DNA of 7,047 nucleotides from Massilia sp. UBA2604 (GTDB lineage: Bacteria; Pseudomonadota; Gammaproteobacteria; Burkholderiales; Burkholderiaceae_D): contig DDKG01000086.1 in assembly GCA_002339265.1 (NCBI GenBank), positions 1 to 7,047 of the forward strand. Reading direction: 5' to 3'. The position numbers and the translations under genes were made by a program. The notes beneath the pieces are model-generated. The model was given only the letters and a program-made list of their open reading frames with translations. It searched no databases and had not been told where the DNA came from. This document shows, piece by piece, positions 1 through 5,013 of the stretch (positions are counted from its first letter, which is position 1; each line of letters opens with the position of its first letter).

Positions 1-273
1 CTGGTTGTCGTCCACCAGGACTTTGGTGACCACGCCGGCCACGCGCGACGACACCTGGTGCACGCGCCCGGTGACGTAGGCATTTTCGGTCTCGACAAAG
101 TGATGGCTGCGGTACCACATGCGCCCGCCGGCGCCGATCGCCGCCAGCGCGATCAGGCCGACCACGGCCAGCACACGCTTGTTGGGCCCGCTCTTGCCAG
201 GCCCGCCTGGCGCCCCGACCGCTGGGGATTGTGCCGCGGGCGCCTGCCCTGCCGTGCTGTGCATCTCTGCCAT
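1..273 (-). CDS. EmrA/HlyD-type efflux membrane fusion protein, N-terminal part
   Basis: Only the first 91 codons are in the window; the gene runs off the left edge. The protein starts with a Pro/Ala/Gly-rich cytoplasmic tail (about residues 1-30). One membrane anchor follows (about 33-50, starting KRVLAVVGLIALAAIG). Next comes the typical opening of the periplasmic part, ETENAYVTGRVHQVSSRVAG (61-80), which matches the T-x-x-A-Y-V-x-G...V-x-G-x-V pattern of EmrA/HlyD adaptors and begins the biotinyl-lipoyl-like domain. Such proteins link an inner-membrane pump, often EmrB of the MFS, to an outer-membrane channel for drug export; the partners would lie left of the window. The ATG at 273 is chosen because GGAG lies 6 bases upstream; the ATG three codons later has no such site. 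A divergent TetR gene and operator-like repeats suggest repression by that regulator. The family is clear; the exported compound cannot be told. Confidence 0.88.
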   Translation of the reverse strand, partial: MAEMHSTAGQAPAAQSPAVGAPGGPGKSGPNKRVLAVVGLIALAAIGAGGRMWYRSHHFVETENAYVTGRVHQVSSRVAGVVTKVLVDDNQ

Positions 274-290
274 GAACTGCTCCGGAAAAA

Positions 291-310
291 ATGAAATGAA
301 ATGGATTCAT
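291..310. promoter_or_regulatory. Probable second operator O2, imperfect copy of O1
   Basis: ATGAAATG-AAAT-GGATTCAT has the same 8-4-8 layout as O1. Its left arm matches O1 at 7 of 8 positions and its right arm at 6 of 8. It covers the predicted transcription start of the efflux adaptor gene. Its centre is 55 bp from that of O1, near five helical turns. Likely a weaker site for the same regulator. Confidence 0.5.
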
Positions 311-313
311 CGC

Positions 314-342
314 ATTATTTGCCAGCAATACGCGGAAGTCAA
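314..342 (-). promoter_or_regulatory. Sigma70-type promoter of the efflux adaptor gene
   Basis: Read on the minus strand, TTGACT (342-337) and AATAAT (319-314) are separated by exactly 17 bases. Each matches five of six consensus positions. Transcription would begin near 306-308, giving a leader of about 35 bases before the ATG at 273. Operator-like inverted repeats abut it on both sides. Predicted from sequence only. Confidence 0.7.
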
Positions 343-345
343 GAA

Positions 346-365
346 ATGAAACGGTTGCGTTTCAT
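346..365. promoter_or_regulatory. Operator O1, perfect inverted repeat for the TetR regulator
   Basis: ATGAAACG-GTTG-CGTTTCAT is a perfect 8-4-8 inverted repeat. With the flanking AA and TT the symmetry extends to 10-base arms. It lies in the divergent intergenic region, next to the -35 box of the adaptor promoter and over the likely -35 of the regulator's own promoter. This is where a TetR dimer is expected to repress both genes. The symmetry is seen directly; binding by the adjacent TetR protein is inferred from position. Confidence 0.7.
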
Positions 366-383
366 TTTGGTTTGCACTAGAGT
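355..383 (+). promoter_or_regulatory. Possible autoregulated promoter of the TetR gene
   Basis: TTGCGT (355-360) and TAGAGT (378-383) are 17 bases apart; the match is weak (3 of 6 and 4 of 6). The -35 element falls inside operator O1, as expected for self-repression. Transcription would start at about 390-391, on or beside the ATG chosen for the regulator, so its mRNA could be leaderless. Confidence 0.35.
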
Positions 384-390
384 CCTTGCC

Positions 391-1053
391 ATGAGCAAAG
401 CACAGAGCGAAACACCGGCGGCGGCCAAATCCGCCGGCCGTCCAAAGGCGTCGGAAGTCGAAGCCCGTACCCAGGAACTGATCCAGGCCGCGGGCTGTCT
501 CATCCTGCGTCACGGCTATACCAAGGTCAGCCTGGAAGCGATCGCGCGCGAGGCGCGGGTGGCGGTGCGCACGATCTATGTGAAGTTCGGCGGCAAGGCC
601 GGCCTGCTCAGGGCCGTGCTCGCCTCACGGCGCGAACGCCTTTTTGCCGGGCACAGCATGGATGCCGATACCCGACCGCTACGCGAGATCGTCGACGAGT
701 TCGCGCGTAACTTTTACGACTTGCTGGTCGACCCCGACGCGATGGCCATGCAGCGCGTGGTGATCGCCGAAGCCGGCAGCAATCCGGAACTGGCCGAGGC
801 TTTCTATGAAGGCGGGCCGCGCCTGACGCGCGAGATGCTGCATCGCTTCTTTTCGCGTCCGGACATCCGCAGCCAGCTGCGCGACGACGTGCCGCTGGAC
901 CTGCTGCCGACCCACCTGATCGGCTGCATCAGCGGCGACCCGATCGGGCGTTTCCTGTTTCCCGACAGCGAACCATCGCGCGAGGAAGCGCGGCGCGAGC
1001 TGGCGGCGCGCCTCGAACTGTTTTATGCCAGCGTGCTGAAAAGTGTTAAATAA
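391..1053 (+). CDS. TetR/AcrR-family transcriptional repressor
   Basis: A 220-residue repressor of usual TetR length. After a disordered Ala/Lys-rich start, the DNA-binding domain runs from about 24 to 75. Its helix-turn-helix, near 45-66, reads TKVSLEAIAREARVAVRTIY, followed by the family's F-G-x-K-x-G-L-L. The C-terminal ligand and dimer domain includes RVVIAEAGSNPELAEAFYEG (122-141), a pattern I associate with the AefR-like C-terminal group. It diverges from an EmrA/HlyD adaptor gene with symmetric operator candidates between them, so it probably represses that pump and itself until an inducer binds. The start is uncertain. ATG 391 gives a normal TetR N-terminus but has no ribosome binding site. 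ATG 346, in the same frame, has GGAAG seven bases upstream but would add a hydrophobic stretch and put operator O1 inside the gene. I favour 391, perhaps translated from a leaderless message. Confidence 0.88.
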   Translation: MSKAQSETPAAAKSAGRPKASEVEARTQELIQAAGCLILRHGYTKVSLEAIAREARVAVRTIYVKFGGKAGLLRAVLASRRERLFAGHSMDADTRPLREIVDEFARNFYDLLVDPDAMAMQRVVIAEAGSNPELAEAFYEGGPRLTREMLHRFFSRPDIRSQLRDDVPLDLLPTHLIGCISGDPIGRFLFPDSEPSREEARRELAARLELFYASVLKSVK

Positions 1054-1179
1054 TTATTAAAGCACGAAGATTAAGTGCGGCATCGCACGGACACAACGGG
1101 CGGTTTTGTGGCAATCTGTAAGCCTTCACAGAGGATGTCGTGAATATCAATAACAGCGGTGAGACCGCGAGGAGAAAGC
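1054..1179 (+). other. Intergenic leader with several short hairpins
   Basis: This holds no gene. It contains three short inverted repeats: GTGCG-GCAT-CGCAC (1075-1088), TTCAC...GTGAA (1125-1143) and GCGGT-GAG-ACCGC (1156-1168). The last ends directly before the ribosome binding site GAGGAG of the next gene, so it may affect access to it. No convincing T-run terminator for the TetR gene and no clear promoter is visible. Confidence 0.35.
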
Positions 1180-1365
1180 ATGAGCAAGTCGTCCAGATAT
1201 GAATGGCGTGATCAACAAGCATCGCTGCAAGAACGCATGAAGAACTTCATCGAAAATCCTGGCGCCGACCAGATGGAAGCAGTCATCGCAGAAATGCGTA
1301 CCTATGCCGCCGCCGCCAAGGCCGGCACGATCGATATCCCGGAGCGCTTCGTCAGTTTTGGCTGA
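1180..1365 (+). CDS. Small uncharacterised protein, 61 residues
   Basis: I do not recognise this protein. It begins MSKSSRYEWRDQQ, is charged and lacks a signal peptide, membrane segment or cysteine. Two amphipathic helices are likely, about residues 12-26 and 29-50 (the second including DQMEAVIAEMRTYAAAAKAG), ending in IPERFVSFG. The ATG at 1180 is supported by GGAG five bases upstream; a GTG seven codons earlier is less likely because it would bury that site. A strong intrinsic terminator 20 bases after the stop shows that a transcript ends here and makes the gene credible. It could be a monocistronic gene or be read through from the TetR gene 126 bases upstream. No function can be given. 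Confidence 0.72.
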   Translation: MSKSSRYEWRDQQASLQERMKNFIENPGADQMEAVIAEMRTYAAAAKAGTIDIPERFVSFG

Positions 1366-1384
1366 GCAAAGTCGTCTTCACAGC

Positions 1385-1417
1385 AATGCCGTCCGGTGCA
1401 AGCCGGGCGGCATTTTT
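1385..1417 (+). terminator. Intrinsic terminator after the 61-residue gene
   Basis: A 12-bp stem with one G-U pair (1385-1396 with 1403-1414) and a six-base loop (TGCAAG) is followed by a T-run from 1413 to 1417. On the minus strand the stem is not followed by T residues, so it serves the rightward transcript rather than the leftward gene ending at 1431. Confidence 0.85.
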
Positions 1418-1430
1418 CATTGGGCATCGC

Positions 1431-1754
1431 TCAGATAGTCGATACGGGCACAGGCCGGGCCTGCTCTTCCACGTCGTGCACGCGCGTGAGCAGGTGCACC
1501 TTGCGCGGCGCCCGGTGGCGCTCATGCAGTTCGCGGGTCAGCACTTCGACCCGGCGCGGCCGCAGCGCCACCTGCTGCGGATCGACAGTGCCGATGGCGC
1601 CCGGCGCGTACTGGCTGAACTGCGAAGCCAGCAGCTGGGACACGGTGCCGGTAATGGTCGCCGGCGCGCCGTGGACCGTGGTGTGGAGTTCGAAACAGCG
1701 GGTTTCCGGCAACACGTAGACGGTCCCGACGTACTCGTTGCAGTGCTCGTCCAT
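1431..1754 (-). CDS. Uncharacterised protein, 107 residues
   Basis: I do not recognise this protein. It starts MDEHCNEYVGTVYVLPETRC, has two N-terminal cysteines (residues 5 and 20), and then a beta-rich looking stretch around FELHTTVHGAPATITGTVSQ (21-40). The C-terminal half is basic and Arg/His-rich (LRPRRVEVLTRELHERHRAP, about 68-87). No signal peptide or membrane segment is evident. The start is well fixed by a perfect AGGAGG (1765-1760) five bases before the ATG, with a near-consensus promoter further upstream. It diverges from the DUF2141/carotenoid oxygenase operon, but nothing in its sequence links it to that operon. A longer open frame extends upstream to about 2450 across other genes; it is ruled out by the strong start here. 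No function is proposed. Confidence 0.75.
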   Translation of the reverse strand: MDEHCNEYVGTVYVLPETRCFELHTTVHGAPATITGTVSQLLASQFSQYAPGAIGTVDPQQVALRPRRVEVLTRELHERHRAPRKVHLLTRVHDVEEQARPVPVSTI

Positions 1755-1780
1755 CACGCCCTCCTGAGCTGAACACGGAC

Positions 1781-1800
1781 GCGGCAAGTCCGCTTGCCGC
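1781..1800 (-). promoter_or_regulatory. 5'-leader hairpin upstream of the 107-residue gene
   Basis: GCGGCAAG (1781-1788) and CTTGCCGC (1793-1800) form a perfect 8-bp stem with a four-base loop. The predicted transcription start is only a few bases before it, so it would form the 5' end of the mRNA. It may stabilise the transcript; alternatively the symmetry could be a protein site just downstream of the promoter. Its role is unknown. Confidence 0.45.
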
Positions 1801-1811
1801 AGCATATCTTC

Positions 1812-1839
1812 ATCATAGGCTTTTGGCGGGCGCTGGCAA
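1812..1839 (-). promoter_or_regulatory. Promoter of the leftward 107-residue gene
   Basis: On the minus strand TTGCCA (1839-1834) and TATGAT (1817-1812) are separated by 16 bases, each matching five of six sigma70 consensus positions. Transcription would start near 1804, leaving a leader of about 50 bases that opens with a perfect hairpin. Confidence 0.65.
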
Positions 1840-1973
1840 GCGGCGCACGTAGCACTGCAACTGGCGCCGCATTCGTGCATCTCGCGCCGTCCGGCGCCGC
1901 TTCGTCGCAAACCGCGGCGGGGTCCGGTTCGCTCTTCCAGAATGGTCCCACCAACCACTCGACGGAGACTTCC

Positions 1974-2384
1974 ATGAACCGCCTCGCCCTCCTGCTCGCC
2001 CTGCTGTCCAGCACTGCCGCCAGCCACGCCGCCGACCTGTCGATCAAGGTCGACGGTGCGCGCGGCGACGGGGGCAGCGTCAAGATCGCCCTGTTCGACG
2101 CCGCCGACCGCTTCCTCAAGCGTCCCCTGCACAGCGCCAACGCGCCGACGCAGGCCGGCAGCGCCACCTTCGCGCTCAAGGACCTGGCGCCTGGCCAGTA
2201 CGCCATCGCCGCCTACCATGACGCCAACGACAACGGCAAGCTGGACCAGAACATGATGGGCATCCCGGTCGAGGCGACCGGCTTCAGCAACGACGCGCTG
2301 GGCAATATGGGCCCGCCGACCTTCGAGGCGGCCCGCATCGAGCTGCCGCTTGACGGCAGCGCCATCCGCATCACGCTGCGCTGA
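1974..2384 (+). CDS. Exported DUF2141-domain protein
   Basis: A 136-residue secreted protein. Residues 1-19 form a Sec signal peptide (MNRLALLLALLSSTAASHA) with a likely cut before ADLS. The mature part is a small beta-sandwich-type domain with the marks of DUF2141: G-x-V-x-I-A-L-F-D near 34-42, the L-A-P-G-x-Y-A-I-A-A-Y-H-D-x-N-x-N-G-K-L-D run (about 70-90), then MGIPVEATGFSND and a conserved G-P-P-x-F-E. The DANDNGKLD segment resembles a metal-binding loop. The biochemical role of DUF2141 is not established. The ATG at 1974 has GGAG seven bases upstream and produces the signal peptide; longer readings of the frame do not. It is the first gene of a rightward unit and ends 8 bases before the carotenoid oxygenase, also predicted to be exported, so the two proteins may work together in the periplasm. 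No clear promoter was found upstream. Confidence 0.87.
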   Translation: MNRLALLLALLSSTAASHAADLSIKVDGARGDGGSVKIALFDAADRFLKRPLHSANAPTQAGSATFALKDLAPGQYAIAAYHDANDNGKLDQNMMGIPVEATGFSNDALGNMGPPTFEAARIELPLDGSAIRITLR

Positions 2385-2392
2385 GGCCCGCC

Positions 2393-3865
2393 ATGGACCG
2401 CCGCACCTTTTTGCATGCCGGCGCCGCCCTCGGCGCCCTCGCCCTCGCACCAGGCGCCCGCGCCGACGAGGCCACCTATCAACGCTTTCACGCCGCCCTG
2501 GCGCGCGATCCGTCGCTGGCGGTCTACGCCAACCTGGCCGGCAGCCAGGAAGGCGACGCCGCCGTCAAGGGCCGCCTCCCGCGCGATCTGCGCGGCATCT
2601 TCTATCGCAACGGGCCGGGCCGCTTAGAGCTGGGAGGCGAGCGCTATCACCACTGGTTCGACGGCGACGGCTTCGCCCAGGCCTGGACTGTCGCCGACGG
2701 CAAGGTGCGCCACCGGGGCCGCTTCGTCGAGACCCAGCGCTACCGCGACGAAAGCGCGGCCGGCCAGTTCCTGTATCCCGCCTTCGGCACCCACGTCGCG
2801 CGCCGGGGCGTGCGCGACAACGACACGATGAACGCCGCCAACACCAACCTGCTGCCGTATGACGGCCGCCTGTATGCGCTGTGGGAAGGCGGTTCGGCGA
2901 CCGAGCTCGATCCGGAGTCGCTGGCCACGCGGGGCATCAAGACCTGGAGCGACGAGCTGCGCGCGATGCCGTTCTCGGCCCACCCCAAGCTCGATCCGCA
3001 AGGCGGCATGTGGAACTTCGGCACGCTGCCCGGCGCGAATCGCCTGGCGCTGTACCAGATCGGCGCGCAGGGCCAGGTGATGCGCACCGGCCTGGTGCCG
3101 GTGCCGCAACTGGCGATGGTGCACGATTTTGTCGTCAGCGCAAAACACCTGATCTTCGTCGTGCCGCCGTACGACCTGCAGAAAGATCCGGGACTGAGTT
3201 TCGCCGATCGCCACGCCTGGAACGGTGCGCGTCCGGCGCGGGTGATCGTGATCGCGAAGGACACGCTGGCGCTGCGCCAGGTGTTCGAGCTGCCACCGCA
3301 GATGGTGTTCCACTTCGGGAATGCCTGGGAAGACGGCGACTGCACCCGCTTCGACATGGTGCTGCACGAGGGCGATGCGCTGGCCGAGGTGGGCGCCGTC
3401 ATGCGCGGGAAGCACACGCCGCCGCGTAGCTGCACGGTGCAGGTCACGCTGGACTATGCCAGCGGCCAGGCGCGCACCGAGCGCCTGTTCGGCACCAGCG
3501 AGTTCCCGCGCGTGATGCCGCAGGTGGCGATGGCGCGCCACCGCAAGCTTGCCCTGCTGGGCGCCAGCCCCGCCTCGCCCGACCTCAGGCTCGACAGCGT
3601 GAACCTGGTCGATACGGACAGCGGCAGGGTCGATGGCTACGCCTTCGGCGCCCGCTGGCAGGTCGAGGAACACGTGCTGGTCCCGCGCCGCAACGCGAGG
3701 TCGGAAACCGATGGCTACCTTGTCGGCGTGGCGCAGGACCTGCGCGCCGGCGTGACCGTGATGACGGTGTTCGATGCGGCGGGCGTCAAGGACGGTCCGG
3801 TGGCGCTGGCGCGACTTCCCTATCGCACACCGCACTGCTTTCATGGTAATTTCTTAATAGCATGA
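2393..3865 (+). CDS. Carotenoid oxygenase (RPE65/CCD family) with Tat-type signal
   Basis: A 490-residue member of the carotenoid/stilbene cleavage oxygenase family, non-haem Fe(II) enzymes that split a conjugated double bond with O2 to give two aldehydes. Family marks include LPRDLRGIFYRNGPGRLELG and YHHWFDGDG. The four iron-binding histidines appear intact: H197 (SAHPKLDP), H244 (MVHDFVVS), H307 (VFHFGNAWE) and H484 (HCFHGNF). The length is normal. The N-terminus, MDRRTFLHAGAALGALALAPGARA, is a twin-arginine signal (RRTFL, hydrophobic core, A-x-A cut near residue 24), which suggests folding in the cytoplasm and export to the periplasm. This is uncommon for the family as I know it. The ATG is preceded by GAGG, which overlaps the stop of the DUF2141 gene. 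The stop overlaps the kinase start by 4 bp. The RNGPG/FDGDG pattern resembles apocarotenoid-type more than lignostilbene-type enzymes, but the substrate is unknown. Confidence 0.93.
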   Translation: MDRRTFLHAGAALGALALAPGARADEATYQRFHAALARDPSLAVYANLAGSQEGDAAVKGRLPRDLRGIFYRNGPGRLELGGERYHHWFDGDGFAQAWTVADGKVRHRGRFVETQRYRDESAAGQFLYPAFGTHVARRGVRDNDTMNAANTNLLPYDGRLYALWEGGSATELDPESLATRGIKTWSDELRAMPFSAHPKLDPQGGMWNFGTLPGANRLALYQIGAQGQVMRTGLVPVPQLAMVHDFVVSAKHLIFVVPPYDLQKDPGLSFADRHAWNGARPARVIVIAKDTLALRQVFELPPQMVFHFGNAWEDGDCTRFDMVLHEGDALAEVGAVMRGKHTPPRSCTVQVTLDYASGQARTERLFGTSEFPRVMPQVAMARHRKLALLGASPASPDLRLDSVNLVDTDSGRVDGYAFGARWQVEEHVLVPRRNARSETDGYLVGVAQDLRAGVTVMTVFDAAGVKDGPVALARLPYRTPHCFHGNFLIA

Positions 3866-5013
3866 ATACAGCTACCCCGACCATGGCGCGCAGGCGCAGC
3901 CACCCGCTGGAACTGTTCCCGGTATTCCGGCGCTGGCCGCGCTCGACCGGGCGCGACCTGCTCTATACCGCGCTGTGGAATACCCTGATCGCGCTGGCGA
4001 TCACAATGGTATTGCAGACCTTCGGCAACTGGCCATCGTCCTTCGCCACCATGTTCGGCTACAGCATGCTGGCTTCGCAGTGCGTCGGCTTCCCCGTCCA
4101 CGGCGCGCTGCGGCTGCTGGAAACGGTGGTGCCGCCGACCACCAGCCGGATCAATGCGCGCCTGCTCGAACTGGCCGCCATCGCCCTGTGCGCCGCCTTT
4201 GGCCTCGTCCTGTCGGGCGCCATCCTGCGCGGCGCGCCCCCAGTCCTGAGTTCCGGCGCGCTGACGGGCTTGCTGCCCCTTGGCCTGGTGATCGGCGCGG
4301 CGATGCTGGCGGTGCTGGTGGCGGGCGAGCGCCGCATCGAACGCCAGACGGGCGAGGCGCGCCAGCAGGAACAGATGGCGACCACGGCGCGGCTGCTGGC
4401 GGAGGCCCAGCTACGTGCGCTGCAGGCCCAGATCGAGCCGCACTTCCTGTACAACACGCTGGCCAATGTGGTCAGCCTGATCGACACCCAGCCGCTTCAT
4501 GCGAAGCGCATGTTGGAGCGCTTCATCGACTACCTGCGCGCCAGCCTTGCCGCCAGCCGCGCCGGCAGCGCCACGCTCGGCGCGGAGCTGGATCTGGCAT
4601 CGAGCTACCTCGACGTGCTGGGCGTGCGCATGGGCGAACGCCTGCGCTGGCGGATCGAGGCGGACGATGCATGCCGCGCGCTGCCGATCGCGCCGATGCT
4701 GATCCAGCCGCTGGTGGAGAACGCCGTCACGCACGGGCTGGAACCCAAGGTGGAGGGCGGCGAGATCGTGCTGCGCGCGACCGTGGATGACGGCGTGCTG
4801 CGGATCGAGGTGCGCGACAGCGGCCGCGGGCTGGTGGCCGCGCCGCCGCGACCCGGTGGCGGCGTCGGTCTCTCGAACCTGCGCGATCGGGTGCGCCAGA
4901 TGCACGGCCCCGGCGCGCGCCTGGAATTGCTCGACAACCCCGGCGGCGGCGTGATCGCGCGCCTGCTGCTGCCACTCCATGAGGTGATGCCATCGACCGC
5001 TGCCGCTTCCTGA
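3862..5013 (+). CDS. LytS/YehU-type membrane sensor histidine kinase
   Basis: A 383-residue sensor kinase of the His_kinase/LytS class, which phosphorylates LytTR response regulators. Four membrane segments are likely (about 33-54, 62-82, 101-122 and 132-154) with very short loops and no separate sensor domain, so the signal is probably sensed in or near the membrane. A helical linker (155-190) leads to the phosphorylation motif LQAQIEPHFLYNTLANV, with H194 as acceptor. The ATP site has an N-box, PLVENAVTHG (N287), then DSGRGL (319-324) and GGGVGLSNLRDR (332-343), all intact. The start overlaps the oxygenase stop as ATGA and has no ribosome binding site, which suggests translational coupling; an ATG eight codons in is no better. 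The final residues (MPSTAAAS) overlap the start of the response regulator. The kinase looks functional although its partner gene is damaged. Confidence 0.93.
   Translation: MNTATPTMARRRSHPLELFPVFRRWPRSTGRDLLYTALWNTLIALAITMVLQTFGNWPSSFATMFGYSMLASQCVGFPVHGALRLLETVVPPTTSRINARLLELAAIALCAAFGLVLSGAILRGAPPVLSSGALTGLLPLGLVIGAAMLAVLVAGERRIERQTGEARQQEQMATTARLLAEAQLRALQAQIEPHFLYNTLANVVSLIDTQPLHAKRMLERFIDYLRASLAASRAGSATLGAELDLASSYLDVLGVRMGERLRWRIEADDACRALPIAPMLIQPLVENAVTHGLEPKVEGGEIVLRATVDDGVLRIEVRDSGRGLVAAPPRPGGGVGLSNLRDRVRQMHGPGARLELLDNPGGGVIARLLLPLHEVMPSTAAAS

Noticed and set aside
58..349. Two short plus-strand frames across the efflux adaptor gene
   Set aside because: They are antisense or overlapping frames of the adaptor gene and its promoter region, without ribosome binding sites or recognisable content.
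1075..1088. GTGCG-GCAT-CGCAC hairpin as a terminator of the TetR gene
   Set aside because: The stem is only 5 bp and no T-run follows.
1755..2450. Upstream extension of the leftward 107-residue gene to a 339-codon frame
   Set aside because: It crosses the DUF2141 gene on the other strand, is Gly/Arg/Val-rich without motifs, and the perfect AGGAGG plus promoter place the real start at 1754.
2624..3844. A 406-codon open frame on the minus strand
   Set aside because: It lies opposite the carotenoid oxygenase, has a His/Arg/Ala-rich composition typical of antisense frames in GC-rich DNA, and no family motif. The sense gene has all its catalytic residues.
4411..4980. A 189-codon minus-strand frame opposite the kinase
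   Set aside because: It is antisense to conserved kinase motifs, with low-complexity Ala/His/Gln composition and no ribosome binding site.
4981..5013. Programmed -1 frameshift fusing the kinase to the response regulator
   Set aside because: A -1 shift would join the frames, but no slippery heptamer of the X-XXY-YYZ type or downstream structure is apparent, and kinases and regulators of this class are normally separate proteins.
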